Below are positions 1-9,223 of a stretch of DNA of 64,000 bases, piece after piece. The position numbers were made by a program, and so were the translations under genes. The stretch is from Chromobacterium rhizoryzae (GTDB lineage: Bacteria > Pseudomonadota > Gammaproteobacteria > Burkholderiales > Chromobacteriaceae). The notes below the pieces were generated by a model. It ran no database searches. It was not told the DNA's origin and saw only the letters and a program-made list of their open reading frames with translations. The stretch's first letter is position 1. Each line of letters opens with the position of its first letter. The DNA is taken from positions 2,604,001 through 2,668,000 of the forward strand of contig NZ_CP066126.1 in the NCBI RefSeq assembly GCF_020544465.1, written 5' to 3'.

Positions 1-966
1 GAAAGATTCATACACGGTGAGAGTCCGGAGCGAGACGCCTGGGCGGGACCATGCGTCCACCCCCAGGCGCATGCGCCCCACCTTGCCTGCCAGTTCCGGC
101 CGGGTGCGGACCTGGACCTTGATGACCGGGGCGGCCCGGCCATCGGCGAAATCTGCGGCGACGGCGAACATCGCCAGCACCGCGGGCGCGCCGCGCCGCC
201 AGCGGGAAAACTCGGCGGCGTCGATCGGCCCTATGGTGATGTCCAGCGCGTGCTGGGCGTCCCAGATCCGGCTGCCCACGCGCCAGCTCCCCAGCCGGCG
301 CGGCCCGCCTGCGCCTTCCCGCAGCGGAATCCAGCGGCCCTGGCGCGGCGACAAGCGCACCGGCGCGCCGAAATAGCCGGCCAGGATTTTCTGCAAGTCC
401 GCCAGCGAGCGGCGCGGCGCGTGATAAGCGCCGGGATGGCTGCGCCGGCAGGCGGCGGCGTGCGGGTCCAGCAGCGGCTCCGCCTCCGGCGCGGCGCCGG
501 CCAGCGCGGACACGCGCTCGGCGAAGGGATGGCGGCCGCGCTCGTAGCCCAGCGCCGGATGCATCGCCGCGCGGGCGGCGTAGTGCAGCCAGGCCAGATC
601 GCCGCAGGCCAGGTTGACGAAGCGTTCGAAGGCGGCGTTGCGTTCCAGCCGGCGCTCGTGCAGCGCGTGCTCGGTGATGTGCAGCGGCAAGGGCCCGTAG
701 GGCGCGAACAGGCCGAAATGGCGGCAGACCACGCTGACGCGCGGCGCGGCGTCGTCCTCCGCCTCTTCCACCTTCACCCCGCTGATCTCGCTGCTGGCGA
801 AGTGCATGTCGGCGGCCTGTTCCAGGCCCAGCCAGTCCGGCCGGCGCCGCAGCCGGCCCGCCGCGGCGGCGTCCGGCAGCCGCCATTGCCAGGTTTCCAC
901 GCGGCGCATCAGTTCGAAGAAGGTGCGCTGCGGCTTAAGCTCCCGGATCATCTGCTGTCGTTTCAT
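1..966 (-). CDS. tssG: Type VI secretion baseplate protein TssG (3' end outside window)
   Basis: Reading from the ATG at 966, the frame stays open for 322 codons to the left edge. The protein starts MKRQQMIRELKPQRTFFELM, typical of TssG (VasB/ImpH family), with a later stretch LHITEHALHERR also seen in that family. TssG is a T6SS baseplate wedge subunit that works with TssE, TssF and TssK under the sheath and tube. Family members are usually about 330-350 residues, so only a short C-terminus should be missing. The start overlaps the tssF stop in an ATGA, implying translational coupling. The sequence reads through the window edge without a stop. Confidence 0.9.
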   Translation of the reverse strand, partial: MKRQQMIRELKPQRTFFELMRRVETWQWRLPDAAAAGRLRRRPDWLGLEQAADMHFASSEISGVKVEEAEDDAAPRVSVVCRHFGLFAPYGPLPLHITEHALHERRLERNAAFERFVNLACGDLAWLHYAARAAMHPALGYERGRHPFAERVSALAGAAPEAEPLLDPHAAACRRSHPGAYHAPRRSLADLQKILAGYFGAPVRLSPRQGRWIPLREGAGGPRRLGSWRVGSRIWDAQHALDITIGPIDAAEFSRWRRGAPAVLAMFAVAADFADGRAAPVIKVQVRTRPELAGKVGRMRLGVDAWSRPGVSLRTLTVYESF

Positions 967-2825
967 TGCAGTTCTCCGTCCGCGCGTTGGGTGTTGCCGT
1001 GCCGGCTGACCGGTTCGCCGTCCAGCCTCAGGCTGACCTCGATGCCGTCGTTGAGCGTGACCGCCTGGGCCAGCGCCTGGGCCAGCAGCCGGCCGAACAG
1101 CCAGCCGCCGCGGTCCGCGTGCATCACGGCGGCGATGTCGATGTCCACCAGGGAGGCGCGCACCAGGGCCTGCGGCGAACCGCGGCCGGCGGGCAGGAAG
1201 CCGGCTTGCAGATGCGCGGCCTTCAGGCTGTCTATGCGCTGGCGGTCCAGCGCCAGTTCCGGCTGCGCGGCCAGCCGCAGCTGCTCCGCCAGCCGCGCGG
1301 CGATGTCCTGACGGCCGGCGCCGCGCAGGCTCAACGGGTTCTGGCCGATATGGGCCACCGCCTGCCAGCAGCGCTCCAGGTCCGGAATCGGCCGCGGCGC
1401 GCTGGCCGGCCACAGGCACTCCAGCCGCGCCACCGCGCCGCCCTCGGCGCGCAGCTCCGCCGCCGGCAGGTCTTCCGGCCGCCAGCCGCGGTCCGCCACC
1501 AGCGCGCGCCCGGTCAGGGTGGCGATGTCGTCCAGGCCCAGATCGCCGGCGCAGGCGGAAATGGTGATCAGATCATGGCTGCCCAGCGCGTCCGGGCGCG
1601 CCTGGCGCGGCCCCTCGCTTTGCAGCGCCGGCTCGCGGCGCAGCGAATAGCGCGCCGCCGCCGGGGCGCTCTGGTAGCCGCCGGCGTCCAGCGCCGGCCG
1701 CGCTTCCCGCGAGCGGCCGTTGCTGTCGCAGACATTGATTTCCAGCAAACGCCACAGGTGGTGTTCGGCCGGCCGCATCCGGTCCACCGGAATCCATTGC
1801 TCGGTCTGGTTCGGATCGTAGGGCACCGGGTCCAGGCGCTTGGGATAGAGATTGATCGCCGGGGTGGCGAACAGGCGGAACTGGCCGGCGTCCACCTCGC
1901 CTATCAGGTCCAGCGGCGCCTGGCGCAAGGCCAGGATCAGCTCGAAGCCGCGCGCCGACGGCGCCCGCGCCGCCAAAGCCGCCAGCGCGTCCAATTCCAC
2001 GCTGAGCAGCCGCGCCGGCTGGGCGAAGTATTCGCGCAGCAAGCGCAAGCCCGGCAAGCCGCCCGCCTCGGCCGGCAGCAGGGCCTCGCCCTCGTCGGCG
2101 GCGGACAGGCGCAGGCCGCCAAGCGGCAATTCCAGCAGGACTTCGCCGCCGCGGCCGTCGTCGGCCGTCGCGTACCAGGCGCCGACGTCGGCCAGCATTG
2201 CGCGGTGCAGCGCGTAAGCGCGCGGCAGATCGCCGGCCAGGCTCAGGTGCAGCGGCTTGGCGCCGCCCTCCGTCGCGGCCAGATCGCCCAGCGACACCGT
2301 GCCCTCCAGTTTGAAGCTCAGGCGCAAGGCGGCCTGGGACGAGGCCAGCCGCCGCGCCAGCTCGGCGGACAGCCGGGTCAGGCCGCGGCCGCACTCCGCC
2401 CGCTCCAGCCGCAGCGGCAGCAGGGTCACCTCGCGCCCGGTGGCGAAGGTGATGGGCCGGGTCGAACCCGGCAAGGTCGCCTGGATCAGGGTGCCGCGCG
2501 GCAGGCTGCGGCCGCGGAAGGCTTCCGGCGAGGCGAAGTCCGGATGGAAGGCGAAGCTGCTGATCGCCGGCGTGGCGCTCAGATACAGCGGGCAGACCTG
2601 GGCCAGCGCCTGACGCGCGAATTCCGCGCACTCCAGATCCAGCCGGGTCTGCACTCGGGCGGACAGAAAGGCCACGCCCTCCAGCAGGCGCTCGACGAAG
2701 GGATCGGCGACCGAGTTCGGCCGCAGGCCGAGCGCCGGCGCGATCTGCGGATGCTCGCGGGCGAAACGCGCGCCGGCCTCGCGCAGATGGCGCAATTCAT
2801 TATTGTAGTGATCGAGGAAATTCAT
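963..2825 (-). CDS. tssF: Type VI secretion baseplate protein TssF
   Basis: A 620-residue protein beginning MNFLDHYNNELRHLREAGAR, the hallmark N-terminus of TssF (VasA/ImpG), with the expected family length of about 600. TssF is the largest baseplate wedge component, present in two copies per wedge and bound to TssG and TssE. The motif FATPAINLYPKRLDPV in the middle is also characteristic. The same frame is open upstream to 3338, but the ATG at 2825 gives the canonical N-terminus and an ATGA overlap with the tssE stop, so the longer start is rejected. The downstream end overlaps the tssG start in the same way. Confidence 0.95.
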   Translation of the reverse strand: MNFLDHYNNELRHLREAGARFAREHPQIAPALGLRPNSVADPFVERLLEGVAFLSARVQTRLDLECAEFARQALAQVCPLYLSATPAISSFAFHPDFASPEAFRGRSLPRGTLIQATLPGSTRPITFATGREVTLLPLRLERAECGRGLTRLSAELARRLASSQAALRLSFKLEGTVSLGDLAATEGGAKPLHLSLAGDLPRAYALHRAMLADVGAWYATADDGRGGEVLLELPLGGLRLSAADEGEALLPAEAGGLPGLRLLREYFAQPARLLSVELDALAALAARAPSARGFELILALRQAPLDLIGEVDAGQFRLFATPAINLYPKRLDPVPYDPNQTEQWIPVDRMRPAEHHLWRLLEINVCDSNGRSREARPALDAGGYQSAPAAARYSLRREPALQSEGPRQARPDALGSHDLITISACAGDLGLDDIATLTGRALVADRGWRPEDLPAAELRAEGGAVARLECLWPASAPRPIPDLERCWQAVAHIGQNPLSLRGAGRQDIAARLAEQLRLAAQPELALDRQRIDSLKAAHLQAGFLPAGRGSPQALVRASLVDIDIAAVMHADRGGWLFGRLLAQALAQAVTLNDGIEVSLRLDGEPVSRHGNTQRADGELQ

Positions 2826-3268
2826 CCGGCCGCCCCCGCCTCCGCGGCGCGCGGCAGGCCGAAATAACCGTCCAGATAATCCAGCGTCAGGCTGAGCCGC
2901 AGCGCTTCGCCGCCGTCGCGGGTCACCGCGGCCACATCGAAATACAGCAGCTGCCGCGCCTGCGGCCCGCTGCCGGCGCGCGCGCTCACTTCCAGCCGTT
3001 CCGGGTCCAGCCGCGGCTCGAAGCGGCGGATGGCGTCGCGGATGTGGGCGCTGACGCGCGCCGGGTCGATCCGGCTCGACTTTCTCTCCGCCAGCGGCGG
3101 CCGTCCGTAATTCCACACCGAAGTCTCCAGCTGGCTGCCCGCCGCCAGCGGCAGGCGCGCGCCGCGCAGCGCGGCGTTCATCAAATGCGCCAGATCGCGC
3201 GCGATGCTGGCGGCGAGCGTCTCGCGCCCTGCGCGGGCGGACAGTTGGTCGAATAATCGTGGCGTCAT
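2822..3268 (-). CDS. tssE: Type VI secretion baseplate protein TssE (gp25-like)
   Basis: A 148-residue protein of the T4 gp25/TssE family. The segment SVWNYGRPPL resembles the 'S..NYG.P' block of TssE, and the C-terminal part (about residues 65-140) has the beta-rich gp25 lysozyme-like fold without catalytic function. TssE sits at the hub of the baseplate and nucleates sheath assembly. It lies 75 bp downstream of hcp and overlaps tssF by ATGA. Its order between hcp and tssF is the common one in proteobacterial T6SS operons, which supports the call. Confidence 0.9.
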   Translation of the reverse strand: MTPRLFDQLSARAGRETLAASIARDLAHLMNAALRGARLPLAAGSQLETSVWNYGRPPLAERKSSRIDPARVSAHIRDAIRRFEPRLDPERLEVSARAGSGPQARQLLYFDVAAVTRDGGEALRLSLTLDYLDGYFGLPRAAEAGAAG

Positions 3269-3343
3269 GGCTGCCCGGCGCCGCCTGGGCGACGCCGTCC
3301 CGATAGAGAGGAAAGAAGGCCGGAAAGTCCCGGCTCATAGCGC

Positions 3344-3871
3344 TTAAACGGCTGCGTTCAGCTTCAGGTCGTAACCCGCCTTGATCACCGCGCCCATGGT
3401 TCCGTCATTGCGCTGTTCGCGGTATTCGAACTCGATCTTGGCGAAGTTGATCTTGATCTCGTCGGTGGGCAGCACGCTTTCCACATCGCCGCTGCCGTGG
3501 CCCATGATGGCGTACGGCATATTGCCCAGCGTGCGGAAGGAGGACACCAGACCGCTGGCGAAGGTGATGATCATGAAGTCCTGCTGGCCGTTGCCGGACT
3601 TGCGGCAGATCAGTTTGGCGCGCGGGATGTGTTCGCCGGTGGCGCACATCAGGAACAGCTTGGGCGAGGCCTTGTTCGAGACCATGCGGAACTCGAAGTC
3701 CTTCATTTCCACCTTGCCGGCGCCGCCGCCGCTGCCGAAGCCCCATTTGCCCGAGTTCTCCTCGGCCCATTGCCAGCTCTGGATCTGGATCAGGCCCGAG
3801 TACTGCTGGTCAGTTGATTCCCCCTCGACTCCTTCAATCTGCAGAAAGTAGTCAACCAATGCATTTGCCAT
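3344..3871 (-). CDS. hcp: Hcp tube protein of the type VI secretion system
   Basis: A 175-residue Hcp1/TssD-family protein. It starts MANALVDYFLQIEGVEGES and contains IQIQSWQWAEENSG and a C-terminal KIEFEYREQRNDGTMGAV block, all diagnostic of Hcp. Hcp forms stacked hexameric rings inside the sheath and is secreted. The frame is open upstream, but the ATG at 3871 has a GGAG about 10 bases upstream and gives the standard N-terminus. The 166-bp spacer from tssC is unusually long for this operon, so hcp may have extra internal expression signals, as often seen for this abundant protein. Confidence 0.95.
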   Translation of the reverse strand: MANALVDYFLQIEGVEGESTDQQYSGLIQIQSWQWAEENSGKWGFGSGGGAGKVEMKDFEFRMVSNKASPKLFLMCATGEHIPRAKLICRKSGNGQQDFMIITFASGLVSSFRTLGNMPYAIMGHGSGDVESVLPTDEIKINFAKIEFEYREQRNDGTMGAVIKAGYDLKLNAAV

Positions 3872-4037
3872 GTTGCGATACTCCGAAAAAAAGTGATGGA
3901 CAAGCCAGACCTGAAACGGAATGCAAGCGCCGGGGCGACTCAGGTCGTTCCCGCCCCGCGCCAAACCGGCCGCCGTCAGCTCTTGCTTAAGCTAAGCGCG
4001 GCGGTGAATGAACGGGCTATCGGAAGCGAGCCGCGCG

Positions 4038-5549
4038 CTAGCGAGCCCCCTCCTGCTTGGCCGACGGCAGCTTGGAAACCAGCCGCAGCGACACGGTCAA
4101 GCCTTCCAGCTGGAAGTGCGGCCGCAGGAAGAACTGGGCGCGGTAGTAGCCGGGGTTGTCCGGCAGCTCATCCACCAGCACCTCGGCCGCGGACAGCGGG
4201 CGCTTGGATTTGGTGACCTCGCTGGAAATGCTGGGATCGCCGTCCACGTAGTTCATCAGCCAATCGTTGAGCCAGCGCTGAGTGTCTTCCCGCGATTTGA
4301 AGGAGCCGATCTTGTCGCGCACGATGCACTTCAGGTAATGAGCGAAGCGGCAGGTGGCGAAGATATAAGGCAGGCGCGAGGACAGATTGGCGTTGGCGGT
4401 GGCGTCGTCGTCCTCGTACACCGCCGGCCGGTGCACGGTCTTGGCGCCGATGAAGGCCGCCATGTCCGAGTTCTTGCGGTAAACCAGCGGCATCAGGCCG
4501 GATTCGGACAGCTCGTGCTCGCGGCGGTCGGAGATGGCGATCTCGGTGGGGCAATGCAACTCCACTTCCTTGTCCTGCGAGGGCAGCACGAATTTGGGCA
4601 GCACCTCCACCGCGCCGCCGGACTCCACGCCGCGGATCTTGGTGCACCAGCCGTAGGTGCTGAAGGCGCGGGTGATGTTGGCGGCCATCGCGTAGGCGGA
4701 ATTGGCCCAGCAAAAATCGCTGGCGCGGTTGGGGTCCACCTTCTCCTCGAAGCCGAACTCCTCTATCGGCTGGGTCTTGGGCCCGTAAGGCACCCGCGCC
4801 AGGAAGCGCGGCAAGGTCAGCGCCAGGTAGCGCGAATCGTTGCTTTCCCGCAGCCGGCGCCAGAACGCGTATTCGGTGGCGGTGAATATCTTGGACACGT
4901 CGCGCGGATTGCCCAGCTCGCTCCAGTCGTCCATCTGCAACAAGCTGGGCGCGGCGGCGGAGATGAAGGGTGTGTGCGCGGCGGCGGCGATCTTGGACAT
5001 CTCGGTCAGCAAGGCCACGTCCTGCGCGCTGTGGTCGAAGTGATAATCGCCCACCAGGCAGCCGAAGGGCTCGCCGCCGAACTGACCGTACTCCTGCTCG
5101 TAAATCATCTTGAAGATGGGGCTCTGGTCCCAGACCACACCCTTGTAGCGGCGCAGGGTCTTGCCCAACTCTTTCTTGGAGACGTTCAGGTAGCGGATCT
5201 TCAGATTCTCGGTGGTGTCGGTGTTGGACACCAGGTAGTGCAGGCCGCGCCAGGCGCCTTCCAGTTTTTGGAAGTGCTCGTTGTGCAAGACCAGGGTCAG
5301 CTGCTCCGAAATCTTGCGGTCCAGCTCGGCCACCAATTGCTCCACCGTCTGCGCCACGTCCTCGCGCACCACCACCCGGCTGCGGCGCGCATAGGCCAGC
5401 AAGGTCTGCACCGCGCTTTGCACCGCCTCGGCGGCTTCATTGGTGCGCGGCCGGAACGAGCGGCGCAGGATGTCCTTCAGGCCGTCGTCCACCGTGGTTT
5501 CGGTCTGGCCGGCCGCGGCCGGCGCCTGCATCTCGGCATGGGTGCTCAT
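4038..5549 (-). CDS. tssC: Type VI secretion sheath large subunit TssC (VipB)
   Basis: A 503-residue protein with the TssC/VipB signatures WRGLHYLVSNTDTTENLKI, FGCLVGDYHFDHS and, near the C-terminus, RPLSAAEVLVDELPDNPGYY. TssC pairs with TssB to build the contractile sheath that drives Hcp and its tip out of the cell. The length is normal for the family. The start codon overlaps the tssB stop (ATGA), which fits the obligate 1:1 heterodimer. No frameshift or missing block was seen. Confidence 0.96.
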   Translation of the reverse strand: MSTHAEMQAPAAAGQTETTVDDGLKDILRRSFRPRTNEAAEAVQSAVQTLLAYARRSRVVVREDVAQTVEQLVAELDRKISEQLTLVLHNEHFQKLEGAWRGLHYLVSNTDTTENLKIRYLNVSKKELGKTLRRYKGVVWDQSPIFKMIYEQEYGQFGGEPFGCLVGDYHFDHSAQDVALLTEMSKIAAAAHTPFISAAAPSLLQMDDWSELGNPRDVSKIFTATEYAFWRRLRESNDSRYLALTLPRFLARVPYGPKTQPIEEFGFEEKVDPNRASDFCWANSAYAMAANITRAFSTYGWCTKIRGVESGGAVEVLPKFVLPSQDKEVELHCPTEIAISDRREHELSESGLMPLVYRKNSDMAAFIGAKTVHRPAVYEDDDATANANLSSRLPYIFATCRFAHYLKCIVRDKIGSFKSREDTQRWLNDWLMNYVDGDPSISSEVTKSKRPLSAAEVLVDELPDNPGYYRAQFFLRPHFQLEGLTVSLRLVSKLPSAKQEGAR

Positions 5550-6070
5550 CTCGCCTCCCCGTCGGCCTGGGCCGCCTCGCCCGCCGCGGCGTCGTCCGCG
5601 GGCAGATGCAGGTCCTTCAGCAGCTGCTCGATCAACTCCTCGGCCGCCACCTTGCCGTCCATATAAGTCAACAATTCCTTCAACTGGCTGCGCGCGTCCA
5701 ACAGCACCGCCAGCTCGGGGATTTTCTTCACCACCTCGGCCGGCTCGAAGGACTCCATGGAGTCGAAGCTCAAGTCGATCGGGATCAAGGTTCCGTCATC
5801 GGTGATCACGTTCTTCACGTGGTAGCTGAGTTCCGGCGCGATCTGCGCCATCCGCAAGTCGAAGTTCTCCACGTCGATCTCGGTGAAACGGCGGTCCTCC
5901 ACCGCGCCCAGCGCTTCGATGTTGTCGCCGGACAAGTCCGCCAACACCCCGGCTACAAAAGGCAGCTCCACCTTTTTCTGCGAACCGTAGACTTCCACGT
6001 CGTATTCGATCTGCACGCGGGGCGCACGGCTTTCCCCGATGAACTTCTGCGCATCCTTCTGTCGCGCCAT
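5546..6070 (-). CDS. tssB: Type VI secretion sheath small subunit TssB (VipA)
   Basis: A 174-residue TssB/VipA protein: QKFIGESRAPRVQIEYDVE near the N-terminus and KKVELPFVAGVLADLSG are the conserved family blocks. It is the small half of the TssB-TssC sheath protomer. The RBS AAAGGA lies about 9 bases before the ATG. The C-terminal 20 residues are Ala/Asp/Glu rich and variable. It is the second gene of the operon and is overlapped by tssC. Confidence 0.96.
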   Translation of the reverse strand: MARQKDAQKFIGESRAPRVQIEYDVEVYGSQKKVELPFVAGVLADLSGDNIEALGAVEDRRFTEIDVENFDLRMAQIAPELSYHVKNVITDDGTLIPIDLSFDSMESFEPAEVVKKIPELAVLLDARSQLKELLTYMDGKVAAEELIEQLLKDLHLPADDAAAGEAAQADGEAR

Positions 6071-6100
6071 GGCATATGTCCTTTCCCTGATATTGCTTGA

Positions 6101-7036
6101 CTACCCTTGTAAAGGCCGGGGGCGATCCAATTTCGCCACCAGCGCATCCGATTCGGCGAACAGCTCCGCCATCAACTCCTCAAAGCCCGCGCCCAACATC
6201 CGCTTGGCGCGCAGCAGAAAGATAGGCGCCGGGTGCCCGGGCTCGTGCTCGCGGAAATACGCGACGATCAAGTCCAGCGCCGCCGCCACCTCCTCGCGGC
6301 TGTTCAAGGCGCCGGCCGGCAACGCGCGCGCCGCCGGGGCGGCCTCGCTCAAGACGGGCGCTTCTGCGGGGACCGCGGCAAGCATCGGCGTCAGCGCCGC
6401 TTCCAGCTCATCCAACAAGGCGATCAGACCGGCGCAGTCAAACTGCTCGGCGAAACCCTCGCGCTCGCTCAAGTCCGTCAAGGCGGCCAGTCCGGCGCGC
6501 AGCCGGGACAGATCCCGCAACGCCCGCTCGCGCTCCGCCGGCGGCGCGGCGGCCGGGTCCTTGGCCAATTGACCGACGCGCAGCTCGCTGTCCGCGCTCA
6601 GCCGGCTGTGCGCCAGCTGATGCAGGAAGGCCGGCCCGCACAGCCAGGCCAGATGCAGCGCGTGGGTTTCACCCGCCGGCGCGTCCGGCTGCCCGGCCGG
6701 CCGGATGTTTTCCAGCGGCTGCGCCGCGATCGCGGCCAGCGCCGCCAGTCCTTCCGCCGCCCCGGCCAGACCGCGCTGGGCCAGCGCCGCGCGCAGCAGC
6801 CAAACACCAACCCGCACATCCGCGGCCTTGCCAAGCAGGCCGCGGCAGGCGCTTTCCACGCTGGTCCAGTGGAAGGGCTCCGCGCCCTTGCGCAAAGGCA
6901 CCTGGCCCACCGCGTCGTATTCGCAGATCGCGGCGTCGACGCGGGCGAAGTCCGCGTCGAAATCCAGCTCTTCCGCGGCCGGGGTGTCCGGCAAGGCGAT
7001 ATCGGCGATGGCGTGGTTCATGGTTTCAGCGTTCAT
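6101..7036 (-). CDS. tssA: Type VI secretion cap/assembly protein TssA
   Basis: A 311-residue TssA (ImpA N-terminal domain) protein. The ImpA_N block is visible as VGQVPLRKGAEPFHWTSVES (about residues 44-63), and the C-terminal helix block EHEPGHPAPIFLLRAKRML (about 270-290) matches the region of TssA that forms oligomeric rings. TssA coordinates baseplate docking and sheath/tube growth. It is the first gene of the operon. The start is uncertain: 7036 gives MNAETMNHAI, a second ATG lies at 7021, and an upstream open frame reaches 7123 without a convincing RBS. Family variants differ mainly in the C-terminal domain, and this one is short. Confidence 0.85.
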   Translation of the reverse strand: MNAETMNHAIADIALPDTPAAEELDFDADFARVDAAICEYDAVGQVPLRKGAEPFHWTSVESACRGLLGKAADVRVGVWLLRAALAQRGLAGAAEGLAALAAIAAQPLENIRPAGQPDAPAGETHALHLAWLCGPAFLHQLAHSRLSADSELRVGQLAKDPAAAPPAERERALRDLSRLRAGLAALTDLSEREGFAEQFDCAGLIALLDELEAALTPMLAAVPAEAPVLSEAAPAARALPAGALNSREEVAAALDLIVAYFREHEPGHPAPIFLLRAKRMLGAGFEELMAELFAESDALVAKLDRPRPLQG

Positions 7037-8086
7037 GACGAAAGTTTGCTTCCAACGGCGGCCCTGCCCGGCCCGCCTCAATGTTTTGAATAAGGCGCCA
7101 ATAAACGGCTGGCGCGCTTTCACAAAAACTCGAGAACAAAGTTATAAGCAAACGCTTGAGTCTGTCCAAATAAACGCCCGGCGGCGGGTTTACCGGTAAA
7201 CACCGGGGAAACGGGGCGAAACCGCACGGCAATACAAATGCATAAACCGTTTTTCATGACGGCCGCGCATGCAAGGACTTGAGGAAATAGTTAAGCGCGC
7301 AGCCGGAAGAATGGCTTGCGGCAGAGCAGAATACGGAAGGAAGGCGCTGAGTTTGACGCGTCCGCCAGCTTAATCGGCGTCGATTTTCAAGGCCGGCCGA
7401 TAAAATAAGATCGGCAATCGCAAGCGCAAGATTTTATTTGCATTTTTAGCGAATATCGGCCGCGCCCGCGCGATGCTCGGTGAGTGCGCAAGCACGGCGG
7501 CGCCAGTCGCGGCGCGCCGCGCGCTCGTCGGCGCGGCTTGCCGGATCAAAGAAGCGATCCAGGCGGCGGACAATGTGCAAAACACATACTTATTAGGACA
7601 ATTTGGAGAAAAGTTTTTAATGCCGAGACTTGTTTGGTGTAAATTGGCATAAGCCGTCTATTTTCTAAAACGCTTATGCGAAAATGGCGATTTTATTAAG
7701 CCAAGACTTAATAAATCATGGAAAGACGGATCTTAAGCGGCTAAAACGTGGAAAGTGCAAATTCACATTTTGCTCAAACTTTGTTGCATTTGATACACAA
7801 AACCCAGGCATTGGGAATAACGCTTTTTCCGCACGTTAGCATATTTAGATAGTCCCGCATATCCGCGCGCCTTATTTGCATAAATCAAAAACAAGATCAG
7901 GGTTTTCCCTAATGATCGGCAATAAAATAAACGATTGTTTAATTTTGTAACCGTTTAGTAATTTTTATTAAATATCCTGGACGCGCTAAAAAAAATAAAC
8001 CCCGTCAATGACGGGGTTTAGGATTCAGCGATTTTCATTCATTTCGCTTGCGCCGCGGCACATCGCCGCCGCGCGTTCAAGCCGGC
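7037..8086. other. AT-rich region of about 1 kb without a supported gene
   Basis: This stretch separates the tssA start from the 3' end of the transposase-domain gene. Between about 7550 and 8000 it is strikingly AT-rich against the GC-rich background, with runs such as ATAAATCATG and TTTTATTAAATATCC. Short open frames here (for example 7370-7585) lack family resemblance and a convincing RBS. It must hold the T6SS promoter on the minus strand. I looked for a sigma-54 type TGGC/TTGC pair and found no convincing one. AT-rich islands of this sort are typical H-NS-family binding regions, which is inference only. Confidence 0.6.
7988..8020 (-). terminator. Rho-independent terminator of the transposase-domain gene
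   Basis: An 11-bp perfect stem (TAAACCCCGTC / GACGGGGTTTA) with a 3-base loop is followed on the minus strand by a run of eight T. It lies 66 bp after the stop of the minus-strand gene at 8087-9223. Confidence 0.85.
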
Positions 8087-9223
8087 TCACATCAGTTCGC
8101 CGGCCTCCAGCGTTTTGCCCACCAGGCGTTCGCGCAGATCGAGGATTTCCTTGACCAGGGCGGCGCGCAGCTCCAGCACCAGGGCCAATAAGGTGGCCAT
8201 GCGCCGGCGCGGCTCCAGCTTGGCCAGATCCTTGGGCTTCATCTGCCGGCCCTCGGCCGCCAGCCTGCCCATCCTCTGTTGCGACACCAGATTCTGCAAA
8301 CCGGCGGGCAGGGACAAAGCGTCAATCGCCTTCAGTTTTTCCAGGTTCTGCAACATGCGCAGCAGAGCCGCGCGCGCCTGCAGCACGATGGCCACCAGGG
8401 TGGCCATGCGCCGCGGCGGCTCCAGTTCGGCCAGATCATGGCAGCTCATGCCGTCGCCGGCGCGGGCCAATTCCTGCATCCGCCCCGGCCCCACCAACTG
8501 AGTCAGGTGGGCCGGCAAGGCCAGCGCTTCCACCACTTGCAAGCGCTCCAGCTGCGGCGCCGCGCCGCGCGCGCGGTCCGCGTTCAGCCGCAGCCAGGCC
8601 AGCGTCGTCAACTTGCCGCCCTCCCGCAGCTCCAGCAAGGCGTCCAGCCGTTGGCGCTGGCAGGCGCTCAAGGCTTCGTTGAGCCGGGAGTAGACTTGAC
8701 GCGACCCCAGGGTCAGCGCCGCCGCGCAACTGCGGTCAATCACGCCTATGGCCGGCAGCACGATGCGCCTCTGGCGCAGCCAGGACACCATGGCCTGCGC
8801 CAGGCATAGCGGCTGATCGGTTTGAGTGGCCAGCCGGGCCAGGTGGCGCAAGACCGCCTGGCCGTCCTCGGCCCGGTACGGCCTCAATCCCAGATAGGCG
8901 TAGAGTTTGACCAGATGCTCGCGCCGGGTCTGATCGCGGGTGGCGTAGCGTTCCCAGTCCTCCTCGCGCGCGCCCAGCGCGGCCGCCACCCGCCGCAACA
9001 AACGTGGTGCGGGCTGGCAGCCCTCGTCCAGCGCGATGCCGGGATGGCGCAGATAGCACAGCAGCACGGCCACGCCCAAGCGGTTGGCGCTGCCGCGGTG
9101 CTGCTGGATCAAGGCGAAATCCTGTTCGCTGAAGGCGGTTAACTGATCTAACTCGTATTCGTCGTCTGGAGGCTCCAGCAAGCTGGCGCGCTCTGGCGGC
9201 GAGAGCAACGGACGTCTCGGCAT
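8087..9223 (-). CDS. Stand-alone N-terminal domain of a Tn3-family transposase (DUF4158-like), with internal duplication
   Basis: A 378-residue protein whose first 150 residues (LLSPPERASLLEPPDDE, FALIQQHRGSANRLGVAVL) match the N-terminal DUF4158 region of Tn3-family TnpA. Full TnpA is near 1000 residues. This protein stops right after the helical block that precedes the catalytic part, so no DDE triad is present and it cannot transpose DNA. Residues 225-291 and 294-360 are an ungapped tandem repeat, 36 of 67 identical by hand alignment, each ending in RRMATL plus a helix. The ATG at 9223 follows a GGGGAAGAG RBS, and a terminator follows the gene, so it looks like an expressed unit rather than debris. 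The function is unknown. Confidence 0.75.
   Translation of the reverse strand: MPRRPLLSPPERASLLEPPDDEYELDQLTAFSEQDFALIQQHRGSANRLGVAVLLCYLRHPGIALDEGCQPAPRLLRRVAAALGAREEDWERYATRDQTRREHLVKLYAYLGLRPYRAEDGQAVLRHLARLATQTDQPLCLAQAMVSWLRQRRIVLPAIGVIDRSCAAALTLGSRQVYSRLNEALSACQRQRLDALLELREGGKLTTLAWLRLNADRARGAAPQLERLQVVEALALPAHLTQLVGPGRMQELARAGDGMSCHDLAELEPPRRMATLVAIVLQARAALLRMLQNLEKLKAIDALSLPAGLQNLVSQQRMGRLAAEGRQMKPKDLAKLEPRRRMATLLALVLELRAALVKEILDLRERLVGKTLEAGELM

Noticed and set aside
963..3338. A longer version of TssF starting at 3338.
   Set aside because: The extra 171 codons overlap tssE in another frame. The ATG at 2825 gives the canonical TssF N-terminus and an ATGA junction.
4008..5666. A 552-codon open frame on the plus strand opposite tssC.
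   Set aside because: It is the mirror frame of tssC, His/Gly/Ala-rich low-complexity, with no RBS or domain. GC-rich genes produce such antisense frames.
7100..8000. Sigma-54 promoter for the T6SS operon.
   Set aside because: No TGGC/TTGC pair with correct spacing was found on the minus strand by eye.
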